Positions 47,093-54,337 of a stretch of 64,000 nt of DNA are shown here, one piece after another. Below the pieces are notes generated by a model, which saw only the letters and a list, made by a program, of their open reading frames with translations, searched no databases and had not been told where the DNA came from. Source of the DNA: Altibacter sp. HG106 (GTDB lineage: Bacteria; Bacteroidota; Bacteroidia; Flavobacteriales; Flavobacteriaceae); contig NZ_JAQQTD010000003.1 of assembly GCF_028561755.1 (NCBI RefSeq), positions 310,001 through 374,000 on the forward strand, written 5' to 3'. A program made the translations under genes and the position numbers. Numbering within the stretch: the first letter of the stretch is position 1; every line of letters starts with the position of its first letter.

Positions 47093-47986
47093 ATGAACGC
47101 CCGCGCGCTAGCCCTTCTCGCCGCGACCGCTGCCAGTGCCATATACGGACTCAATCACAGTCTGGCAAAGGGCTTGATGCCACACATTATAGGGCCCTAC
47201 GGATTCATTCTGTTGCGGGTCAGTGGTGCTGCCGTGCTTTTCTGGATCCTCAGTATTTTTTATCCTTCGGAAAAGATCGACCGATCGGATGGGTGGCGCA
47301 TCCTCGCTTGCGCTATTTTTGGAATGGTCCTGAACATGAACATGTTCTTTAAAGGACTACAACTTTCCACCCCAATCAACAGTTCGGTGGTGATTACCCT
47401 TACTCCGGTACTCCTCTTAATACTTTCTGCCCTTTTTCTGAAAGAACGCGTAGGTATATTGAAAATAGGCGGAATCGGGATAGGTTTGGCGGGGGCGTTG
47501 CTGCTCATCTTATTTGGTGCCGAAACACAACCGGATGCGCCTAACATTCCCCTTGGAAATGTGTTGTTTATTGTCAATGCTTCCTCCTACGCCTTGTACT
47601 TGATTTTAGTAAAACCCTTAGTAGCAAAGTACAGCAGCATCACCTTAATGAAACTGTTCTTTCTACTGGCCGTTGTCATCAATCTTCCTATAGGTTGGAA
47701 GCAATTCTCTGAAGTCGCCTGGGGGTCACTTCCCTTTGATGCCATTTGGAAAATGGGCTTCGTCGTAGCAGGAACAACGGTTTTGACCTACCTCTTCAAT
47801 ATTTATGCGCTCAAAGTATTAAGTCCGTCTACCATTGGTGCGTTCATCTATTTACAGCCTGTCTTAGCTACCTTATTTGCCATCTTATTAGGGGTGGACC
47901 AGCTCAGCCCGATTCGCATGATCGCCGCTGTCTTGATCTTTACCGGAGTTTTTCTTTCGACGCGAAAAAAAAGAGATCCTGCATAA
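47093..47986 (+). CDS. EamA/DMT family transporter
   Basis: Ten hydrophobic helices are arranged as two EamA repeats, the second beginning near LGNVLFIVNASSYALYLILV. The protein ends in a short basic tail (STRKKRDPA). DMT proteins export amino acids or metabolites; the substrate is unknown. ATG 47093 is chosen over the TTG 3 bases earlier. Likely the last gene of the operon starting at 45969. Confidence 0.87.
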   Translation: MNARALALLAATAASAIYGLNHSLAKGLMPHIIGPYGFILLRVSGAAVLFWILSIFYPSEKIDRSDGWRILACAIFGMVLNMNMFFKGLQLSTPINSSVVITLTPVLLLILSALFLKERVGILKIGGIGIGLAGALLLILFGAETQPDAPNIPLGNVLFIVNASSYALYLILVKPLVAKYSSITLMKLFFLLAVVINLPIGWKQFSEVAWGSLPFDAIWKMGFVVAGTTVLTYLFNIYALKVLSPSTIGAFIYLQPVLATLFAILLGVDQLSPIRMIAAVLIFTGVFLSTRKKRDPA

Positions 47987-48047
47987 CCTTTTGATAATGA
48001 GAATGTAAAAACTTGTTTGTACCTTGCTCTTCTCAACAACATACCCT

Positions 48048-48413
48048 ATGAAAACACAAGAAATAGCCACGAATTTAGTGAATTGGTGTAAACAAGGAGA
48101 TTGGCAACGCTGTTACCAAGAATTATACAGCCCGAACGTTGTAAGTGTAGAGCCGGGAGGCCAAACCCCTGTGGTAGAAGGAATGGAAGCCGTTCAGAAA
48201 AAAGGAGAATGGTGGGAAGAAACCTTTGAAGTACATAGCAGTTCGGTAAGTGAACCCACGGTAGCCGATAATTGGTTTAGCGTTAAATTTGACATGGATA
48301 CGACGCATAAACCAAGCGGGCAACGAAGTAAAACCTCCGAAATAGCGGTGTATCAGGTACAGGATGGCAAGATTGTAAAAGAACAGTTCTTTTACGACAT
48401 GCTCGACGCCTAG
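48048..48413 (+). CDS. SnoaL-like NTF2-fold protein
   Basis: The 121-residue protein, from ATG 48048 (MKTQEIATNLVNW), has the SnoaL/NTF2 pattern: YQELYSPNVVSVEPGG, then VEGMEAVQKKGEWW and GKIVKEQFFYD. These small cone-shaped proteins bind small hydrophobic ligands or act as polyketide cyclases or isomerases; many are of unknown role. A TACCTTGC box at 48020-48027 could be its promoter. Convergent with the thioesterase gene. Confidence 0.82.
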   Translation: MKTQEIATNLVNWCKQGDWQRCYQELYSPNVVSVEPGGQTPVVEGMEAVQKKGEWWEETFEVHSSSVSEPTVADNWFSVKFDMDTTHKPSGQRSKTSEIAVYQVQDGKIVKEQFFYDMLDA

Positions 48414-48422
48414 TTAGGCTTC

Positions 48423-48905
48423 TCATTCCGAAGGAAGTGACTTGGGCGTTTTCCCGTGTTTTCGAGTGTCGTCTTTGGTCAATATTCGAAACTCGGCACT
48501 TCGTTCTGCGCGATCAAAGGTGGCTAATATTTCTTTGGGTAGGCCGGTAAGCTTACGTGTTTGTAAGTCAATCCAAGCGCCCATCATCTCACAATGCGCC
48601 ACATTGTTTCCGTTGTGGTCGTAGAAGTTATGCGCGAATTCGAAGTACATTCCATCATCACTCATCCCTGTGATCTCGAGGGATACTCGTAAGGGTTTCC
48701 CAGGAAATACTTCCTTAAAATAATACACGTGTTCATAGAAGACCACCGGCCCTATGTTCTGAGCCACCAAATGCCGCTGATCAAGTCCGATTTCGTTTAA
48801 ATAACTCATGCGGGTATGACTCATAAAATTGATATACGCGCTATTGGCCAAATGACGATTTGCGTCAATATCACTCCATCGCACTTCAAATTGTTTTATA
48901 TACAT
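48423..48905 (-). CDS. Acyl-CoA thioesterase (4HBT hotdog fold)
   Basis: A 160-residue hotdog protein from ATG 48905 (MYIKQFEVRWSDIDANRHL). The catalytic Asp lies in SDIDANRHLANSAY, as in 4-hydroxybenzoyl-CoA thioesterases. It hydrolyses fatty or aromatic acyl-CoA. The start overlaps the upstream hydrolase by 10 bases, so translation is coupled; the TetR, hydrolase and thioesterase genes form one operon. A longer frame to 49052 would lie inside the hydrolase gene and is unlikely. Confidence 0.85.
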   Translation of the reverse strand: MYIKQFEVRWSDIDANRHLANSAYINFMSHTRMSYLNEIGLDQRHLVAQNIGPVVFYEHVYYFKEVFPGKPLRVSLEITGMSDDGMYFEFAHNFYDHNGNNVAHCEMMGAWIDLQTRKLTGLPKEILATFDRAERSAEFRILTKDDTRKHGKTPKSLPSE

Positions 48906-49756
48906 ATGGTTTCTTTTTCGGTTAGGGGTGTAGTAATGATTTGCAGGATTTTTTCTCGTGTTTCTGGGGCTTTCAGGTTGTGATCCTGACCTTCGGTAAT
49001 AAAGGTGCGCAGGGATTTTTTCTTCGGAAGTGCGGCATGGATTGGCGCCCAAGGAGTGATGATATCAGAAGCCTCGTGGACGACCCAAACCGGTTGGGTC
49101 ACTTCTTCGAAAAAGCCTTTCATATGAATTTCCTCCCTTGGAAGTTTCAATACTGCAGCCACTTTTATATATAAATTCTGTAATGCTCTCGGGGAAAGAC
49201 TTACGATCTCCTGAAAATAGTCGAAAATTGCCGCCAAACCTGATGGTGCTCCCATAATCACGTAGCGTGCTACCGGAAGATTAGATTGATATAGACGGGC
49301 GTATGCGGTCACCAGGCTACCCAGCGAATGCGCTACCAAGGTATCTACGCCGCCAATTCGTTCGAGGGCGCGTTGGGTCGCATCACGATACATTTCGATA
49401 TGCAGCGATTGCCCTTCTGAAAGTCCGTGACCCGGCGCATCCAGCGCGTAGACGGTATACTCGGTGAGGTCCAATTGATCGATATAGGGTTTCCAACGAT
49501 ACGAATAGCTCATCCAACCGTGCAGGAACAGAATCTTCTTTGGTCCACTTCCCCAACGGTGCAGCGTACTGTCAATCCAGGGTGACGGAATTACTTCGGT
49601 GTGTGCTGTTTCCAAAAAACTGCGTCCCTCCTCCGAAACAGGCACTCGTTTTACGCGACACAACAAGTCAAAAGCGCGCTCACGACTCCATTTGGGAAAT
49701 AGTGGTGTGCTCAGGCTTATCGCAGCACCTAATATCTTAGGGATTACATTTTTCAT
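48896..49756 (-). CDS. Alpha/beta hydrolase
   Basis: A 286-residue hydrolase. The nucleophile Ser144 lies in VAHSLGS, the oxyanion region is FLHGWM (77-82), Asp in EASDIITP and His in GQDHNL complete the triad. The substrate is unknown but the following thioesterase suggests acyl or ester chemistry. It begins on the A of the TetR stop (TAATG overlap). Confidence 0.88.
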   Translation of the reverse strand: MKNVIPKILGAAISLSTPLFPKWSRERAFDLLCRVKRVPVSEEGRSFLETAHTEVIPSPWIDSTLHRWGSGPKKILFLHGWMSYSYRWKPYIDQLDLTEYTVYALDAPGHGLSEGQSLHIEMYRDATQRALERIGGVDTLVAHSLGSLVTAYARLYQSNLPVARYVIMGAPSGLAAIFDYFQEIVSLSPRALQNLYIKVAAVLKLPREEIHMKGFFEEVTQPVWVVHEASDIITPWAPIHAALPKKKSLRTFITEGQDHNLKAPETREKILQIITTPLTEKETICI

Positions 49757-50349
49757 TACGATTGGATATTTTTTGCCACTAAAGTGCGTAGATGCGCAAC
49801 AATAAACTGTATCGGACTACGCTTGCCTTCGAGTTTACTCATCATGATACCGCCCTCTAGACTGCCAATAACGATATGAACAAAGGCTTCGGTGTCAATA
49901 TTGGACCGCACCTGACCGTTTTCGATCCCGTTAATGACCAAGGTTCTCACAGAAGTTTTGAGTTGTTGTAATATGTTTCTGGCTTCGGTCCGCAGTTCAG
50001 GAAGTCCGTCGTCCACCTCTACCGCCGCGTTCATCAAGGGGCATCCCCCTTCATAGAAGGGCGACTCCATGTATTGTTCAAAAAAAGAAAAGATCGCCTC
50101 AAACTTTTGTTCGAAATCGGGTGCCGCCTTAATAGAAGCCCCTAACCGATCAAACATCATGGTGGAGAGCTGCTGAAGGGCATGTTTTTCAAGATCGGCT
50201 TTACTTTCGAAATGCCGATAAATAGCTCCTTTAGTAAAGCCAGTGGCTTTGGTGATATCACTGATGGAGGTAGCCTTATATCCCTGCGTATTGAAAAGGT
50301 TCGCACTTTCCAATAAAATGGTGTTTTTTGTTTGCTCCGGATCTCTCAT
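49756..50349 (-). CDS. TetR/AcrR family regulator
   Basis: The N-terminal HTH is ATSISDITKATGFTKGAIYR followed by HFESKADLEKHAL (residues about 24-56), with a C-terminal ligand domain carrying a GGCPLMNAAVE segment typical of a TetR subgroup (TetR_C). Length 197. It heads the hydrolase-thioesterase operon and probably represses it. Two palindromes lie just upstream. Confidence 0.9.
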   Translation of the reverse strand: MRDPEQTKNTILLESANLFNTQGYKATSISDITKATGFTKGAIYRHFESKADLEKHALQQLSTMMFDRLGASIKAAPDFEQKFEAIFSFFEQYMESPFYEGGCPLMNAAVEVDDGLPELRTEARNILQQLKTSVRTLVINGIENGQVRSNIDTEAFVHIVIGSLEGGIMMSKLEGKRSPIQFIVAHLRTLVAKNIQS

Positions 50350-50356
50350 GACACAA

Positions 50357-50374
50357 AGATACCGGTTGGTATCT
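50357..50374. promoter_or_regulatory. TetR operator candidate
   Basis: AGATACC (50357-50363), 4 bases, GGTATCT (50368-50374): a perfect 7-bp inverted repeat beginning 8 bases before the TetR start codon, as in autoregulated tetR-type genes. Confidence 0.6.
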
Positions 50375-50407
50375 AACTTGCCAAAGTTTTTAGATACAAT
50401 TGTGATT

Positions 50408-50419
50408 TGGTACGTACCA
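50408..50419. promoter_or_regulatory. Perfect palindrome TGGTACGTACCA
   Basis: A 12-bp palindrome 59 bases upstream of the same TetR gene, sharing GGTA/TACC half-sites with the 50357 site. It may be a second operator. Confidence 0.4.
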
Positions 50420-50559
50420 GACCCTTGAGGTGCCGCTATTTCGAAGCGATTCGCGGAAAACTATCACTTTGTGAGCGTACATCTATTGGAATCGGCTGTT
50501 TATTGGATCGTATTCTGAAAATATGATATGAAACGTTCATTTCATTATCCTATTGTCCA

Positions 50560-51138
50560 CTAACGCAGGCTACGCAGTGTCACCTGCACGATTGCCTCCA
50601 AGCGATGTGCGTCGTTTTGCAAGATCCCAACGGTCTTCATTCCCTGAAGGGTATTGTAAAGCACATAGGCATATTCCCCTGCTGTCTGCCGCCCATTGAT
50701 AGAACCTCGTTCCTGTCCGTCTGCTAATAATTCCTCAAAGAATGATAGCTGTTGCTCTTCTTCCAACAGCAATCGGTTTCGAATGGCGGAATCGGAATTC
50801 ATTTCATGTTTCGCATGCGCGCTAAAGCAGCCCATTCCCTCCTCTCTATTGTTGATTTCCTTCACAAACCCATCAAAAATTAGGGCGATGGCTTCTCTCG
50901 GATTTCCTGCCGTCATTAAGGCTTTTTGAAAGATCGTATGACTCCGTTTTTGATATCGTGCAAGTGCCGCCTGATATAGTTGCATTTTTCCGCCGAACGT
51001 ATTGTATAAACTACTTCGATTCAGCCCGGTCGCTACCGTAATATCCTGCATGGAGCTACCGTGATACCCCTGCTTCCAAAAGAGAAGCATCGCATTTTCC
51101 AAGACCTCATTGGGTTCAAAAGCTTTTGTTCTAGGCAT
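50560..51138 (-). CDS. TetR/AcrR family regulator (second)
   Basis: The HTH is GSSMQDITVATGLNRSSLYN followed by TFGGKMQLYQ (about 24-53); the C-terminal domain contains GCFSAHAKHE. Length 192. It stands alone, with the divergent YheT-like hydrolase gene as its possible target. It is not closely similar to the neighbouring TetR, so tandem duplication is unlikely. Confidence 0.9.
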   Translation of the reverse strand: MPRTKAFEPNEVLENAMLLFWKQGYHGSSMQDITVATGLNRSSLYNTFGGKMQLYQAALARYQKRSHTIFQKALMTAGNPREAIALIFDGFVKEINNREEGMGCFSAHAKHEMNSDSAIRNRLLLEEEQQLSFFEELLADGQERGSINGRQTAGEYAYVLYNTLQGMKTVGILQNDAHRLEAIVQVTLRSLR

Positions 51139-51168
51139 ACAATTACCGATTCGTACGCTACAAATATA

Positions 51169-51186
51169 CTGAAACGATTGGTTCAG
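51169..51186. promoter_or_regulatory. Imperfect palindrome in the TetR/YheT divergent region
   Basis: CTGAA (51169-51173) and TTCAG (51182-51186) flank 8 bases; the 18-mer is symmetric at 14 positions. It lies between the TetR and hydrolase starts and could be an operator. Confidence 0.35.
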
Positions 51187-51244
51187 ATAAGTTGCATTTT
51201 ATATTTTTACACTAAGTGCGCAACTTTTACGATATTCGCCTTGT

Positions 51245-52219
51245 ATGCCCTTGGTTCCATCTACATATCAACCCCCATTGCCTTTCAGAAATGCCCACTT
51301 CGCGACCATTTTTTCAGCGAAACTAAGACGCGCCCCTACCCTCATTCAGGAGCGAGAACGGTTACAATTGCCCGATGGTGATTTCATCGATATGGATTGG
51401 TCGTATGGAACCGACGCTCGTCACCTTGCCTTACTGCTTCATGGACTGGAAGGCAACGCACAACGTCCTTACATTCGGGGACAGGCCCACCATCTAAATC
51501 GCAAGGGAATCGACGTGGTTGCCGTCAACTTCAGAGGATGCAGTGGCACCCCTAACAAGCGCTTTGAGTCTTATAATGCCGGAAAGACGGATGACCTAGA
51601 ATGGGTCATTCAACATATCCTGAAAGTTAAGAATTACCAGCGCATTTCGTTGATTGGATTCAGTTTGGGGGGAAACATGGTTTTGAAGTACCTGGGGGAA
51701 GGTCGAACGCTCCATAAGCAGCTGTATCGGGCTGCCGCCATTTCGACACCCCTAGACCTCCATGGCTCGTTGCAGGCCTTAAATCAATTTCACAATATTG
51801 TCTATCGCAAGACCTTCCTGAAATATCTTCGGAAAAAGTATCGGCAAAAACAACAAGCATTTCCAAACCAAATAACCGTGGCGCCACGGCATATTAAGAC
51901 CCTTATTGACTTTGATGAACACTACACCGCTCCGGCGCATGGATTCTCCAGCGCCCTAGCCTATTACAACAAAAGCAGTAGTATGCACTATCTATCCAAT
52001 ATTACGCTCCCGGTATACCTGCTGAATGCTAAAAACGACACCTTTCTTTCTGCAAATTGTTATCCGACAGCACTTGCATCCCAGTCAAAAAACATCTATC
52101 TTGAAACCCCATTATATGGCGGACATGTAGGTTTTTACGGCCCTCAAAACGTCTACTATAATGAGCGACGAACTACTCAATTTTTAGTTGAACCTTTAGC
52201 ACATATATATGAAATTTAA
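51245..52219 (+). CDS. YheT family alpha/beta hydrolase
   Basis: The 324-residue protein opens PLPFRNAHFATIFSAK, the characteristic N-terminus of YheT-like hydrolases. The nucleophile is in IGFSLGGNM, with LHGLEGN as oxyanion region and GGHVGFYG carrying the His. The natural substrate is unknown. The frame overlaps the azurin-like gene by 11 bases, so the two are probably translated together. Confidence 0.88.
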   Translation: MPLVPSTYQPPLPFRNAHFATIFSAKLRRAPTLIQERERLQLPDGDFIDMDWSYGTDARHLALLLHGLEGNAQRPYIRGQAHHLNRKGIDVVAVNFRGCSGTPNKRFESYNAGKTDDLEWVIQHILKVKNYQRISLIGFSLGGNMVLKYLGEGRTLHKQLYRAAAISTPLDLHGSLQALNQFHNIVYRKTFLKYLRKKYRQKQQAFPNQITVAPRHIKTLIDFDEHYTAPAHGFSSALAYYNKSSSMHYLSNITLPVYLLNAKNDTFLSANCYPTALASQSKNIYLETPLYGGHVGFYGPQNVYYNERRTTQFLVEPLAHIYEI

Positions 52220-52721
52220 ACTGTATCTCTTCGCACTCCTAGCGGCTGCACTCATGGTTAGCTGCGGTGATTCCAAAGAAGAAAAGAAAGAAGAAAATGC
52301 CATCACCATTGGCGGTAAGAAAGAAACCAAGAAAAAAGATGCCAACAGCGTTACTATTGGTCTTACCGGAAATGATCTTATGAAATACGACAAAAGTGAG
52401 ATCCGTGTAAAGGCTGGACAAAAAGTGACGCTTAATTTTCGCCATGTAGGCAAAATGGACAAGCTCGTTATGGGGCACAATTTTGTCTTGTTAAAACCGG
52501 GAACCGATATTACCGAATTTGCGATTAAAGCGAGCGAAGCCGGGGAGGCTGAGGATTGGATTCCTGAAGATGGCGCAAACGTGATTGTTCACACCGAGAT
52601 GATTGGTGGCGGACAATCTACTTCCATCACCTTTGATGCCCCGGAAGCGGGTACTTACGACTTTATCTGTAGTTTTCCAGGGCACGCGGCCTTAATGAAG
52701 GGCAAATTTATTGTAGAATAA
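52209..52721 (+). CDS. Azurin-like cupredoxin lipoprotein
   Basis: A lipoprotein (lipid Cys19 in MVSCGDS) with a lysine/glutamate-rich linker (20-46) that contains a short duplication (AITIGGKKE, SVTIGLTG), then an azurin domain. All type 1 copper ligands are present: His90 in MGHNF, Cys154 in ICSFPGH, His159 and Met163. It carries electrons in the periplasm, attached to a membrane. The gene is translationally coupled to the YheT-like hydrolase but lies convergent to the GMC dehydrogenase operon, whose cytochrome partner is missing. Confidence 0.92.
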   Translation: MKFKLYLFALLAAALMVSCGDSKEEKKEENAITIGGKKETKKKDANSVTIGLTGNDLMKYDKSEIRVKAGQKVTLNFRHVGKMDKLVMGHNFVLLKPGTDITEFAIKASEAGEAEDWIPEDGANVIVHTEMIGGGQSTSITFDAPEAGTYDFICSFPGHAALMKGKFIVE

Positions 52722-52747
52722 CACCTAACATGCAACTTTTAGGTAAC

Positions 52748-52779
52748 GTCGATGCCTTTTAAAAGGCATCGACTTTTTT
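52748..52779 (+). terminator. Terminator formed partly by coding sequence
   Basis: A 26-bp perfect palindrome built of GTCGATGCCTTTT and its complement (52748-52773) is followed by six T. It ends the azurin-like gene; the last codons and stop of the convergent TIM-barrel gene lie within it. Confidence 0.9.
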
Positions 52780-53682
52780 ATACGCTTCAATGACAGCACG
52801 CTCGCCCTCTTTTCCGGTTTGAGAATTTCCATGCTCCATTCCTATTACACCCTGGTATCCTTTTTCATGCAAATACTTGAATAGATTTCGGTAATTAATT
52901 TCTCCCGTAGTGGGCTCATTGCGTCCCGGATTGTCCCCTACCTGAATATATGCGATCTCCTCCCAACACGCTTCCAGATTTGGAATTAAATTGCCTTCCT
53001 GAATCTGTTGATGGTATACGTCATAAAGAATCTTACAAGATGGACTAGCAACGGCTTTACAAATTTGAAAGGCTTGGGGAGACTCTTTCAAAAACTGCCC
53101 CGGGTGGTTTCTGAAGTTCAAAGGTTCTAGTACCATAACCAACTTATGAGGCTCTAATAGTGCCGCTGCCTGCTTTAAGGTTTCCACAACGTTAGCAGTT
53201 TGATAGGCTGAGTTTAAATGTAAGTCTACGTGTCCCGGCACAACGGTCATCCACGTGGCACCCACGCGTTTGGCAACGGTAATTGAATCACGTATATGCT
53301 GTAAAAATTCTGCCCGCCATTCGGGTTTCCCACTCGTCAAATTAGGTTCACTCCAATAGATCTTATGGGCCACAAAAACTCCCATGGTCATCTTGAGTCG
53401 TTTCATTGCAGCCGCCATTCGTTCTTGCTCCGCCACAGAACGCTGCGCCATTTCATTGTCTTCGAAGGCGGTAAATCCTTCCGAAGCCATAAACTCCAGT
53501 TGCGCCACAACATCGTCTCCGGCGTGCGCTTTAAACATTCCGATATGAGGAGCATAGGGTAGCTTGAACGAATACTTAGTATCGTGCCATGATGTTTCCA
53601 AAGCATGTGCCAGCAGTGGTGATGTGAATGTTAAAAGGGAACCCGCTAGGGCTCCCTTTTGAATGAAAGATCTTCTATTCAT
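52759..53682 (-). CDS. Tat-exported xylose-isomerase-like TIM barrel (hydroxypyruvate isomerase-like)
   Basis: The N-terminus MNRRSFIQKGALAGSLL is a Tat signal (RR pair then a hydrophobic stretch), so the folded protein goes to the periplasm. The rest is an AP-endonuclease-2/sugar isomerase barrel with metal-binding positions in VLEPLN (Glu), YDVYHQQIQ (Asp/His), QVGDNPGR and GMEHG (Glu). It is the third gene of an operon with a GMC dehydrogenase and its small subunit, 9 bases after the latter. It may act on the 3-keto product; hydroxypyruvate is unlikely as the real substrate. Confidence 0.82.
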   Translation of the reverse strand: MNRRSFIQKGALAGSLLTFTSPLLAHALETSWHDTKYSFKLPYAPHIGMFKAHAGDDVVAQLEFMASEGFTAFEDNEMAQRSVAEQERMAAAMKRLKMTMGVFVAHKIYWSEPNLTSGKPEWRAEFLQHIRDSITVAKRVGATWMTVVPGHVDLHLNSAYQTANVVETLKQAAALLEPHKLVMVLEPLNFRNHPGQFLKESPQAFQICKAVASPSCKILYDVYHQQIQEGNLIPNLEACWEEIAYIQVGDNPGRNEPTTGEINYRNLFKYLHEKGYQGVIGMEHGNSQTGKEGERAVIEAYKKVDAF

Positions 53683-53691
53683 AGTTATTGC

Positions 53692-54336
53692 TTAAAGTGA
53701 CATCGCTTTGCCTTCAAATCCGGCTTCTCCAGAAGTGATGCATCCACGCTGTTGTCCGGGTACGGGATCGTACCACAGTACGTTCTCTCCAATTTCTTCA
53801 CTGTTTTTCCAAGCCCAAATAGCCGATCCGCGTATGTTGGAAAGCAAGCTATACACACTTGCGTCCACATCGGGTTCTACCGTAGGGTCTTGTGCAAAAG
53901 CGATATAGAAATTACCCATTTCTTCTTGAAATCCTTTTTGAGCATCCTTATCTGCTAGGAGGTATTCTTGAAGTAATTGATCGTATTCTTCGGCATCCCC
54001 TTTTTCAAGCTCTTTATCAAAAGTGCTTCGGAATTTCTCCCCAAGCTTTCTAAAGCCAATACGTACATGCTCTTGTTGTTCTTCAGGGATCACAGCATTC
54101 CAAAAGGAATCGATAAAACTGTGTACCCCAACATCTACTGCACCGGGCATATTTTCATCCGAAGGAATTATCAAATCCACAATGTGCCTCAAGGCGTGCC
54201 CTTCATTTTTAGCGATAAACACCGTATTGAATTCAGGTTCGTTCTCACAGCTTTGTAGCAAGCTCATGATGGTAGGAGTGGCGACTAAAAAGCCGGCTCC
54301 CATTCCAATGTTCTTTAATGCTTGTCTTCTATCCAT
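53692..54336 (-). CDS. Gluconate 2-dehydrogenase subunit 3-like small subunit of the GMC dehydrogenase
   Basis: From ATG 54336 (MDRRQALKNIGMGAGFL) the protein carries a Tat-like signal followed by a Cys (LLQSC), then a helical gamma-subunit domain (DLIIPSDENMPGAVDVGVHSFID). In FAD-dependent glucose dehydrogenases and glucoside 3-dehydrogenases this subunit carries the folded catalytic subunit through the Tat system. It begins 1 base after the GMC gene. The frame upstream to 54381 overlaps the GMC gene and is rejected. Confidence 0.85.
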   Translation of the reverse strand: MDRRQALKNIGMGAGFLVATPTIMSLLQSCENEPEFNTVFIAKNEGHALRHIVDLIIPSDENMPGAVDVGVHSFIDSFWNAVIPEEQQEHVRIGFRKLGEKFRSTFDKELEKGDAEEYDQLLQEYLLADKDAQKGFQEEMGNFYIAFAQDPTVEPDVDASVYSLLSNIRGSAIWAWKNSEEIGENVLWYDPVPGQQRGCITSGEAGFEGKAMSL

Positions 54337-54337
54337 C

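Noticed and set aside
48408-48419. Palindrome GCCTAGTTAGGC between convergent genes as a terminator
   Set aside because: The loop would be two bases, the stem is short and there is no T-run.
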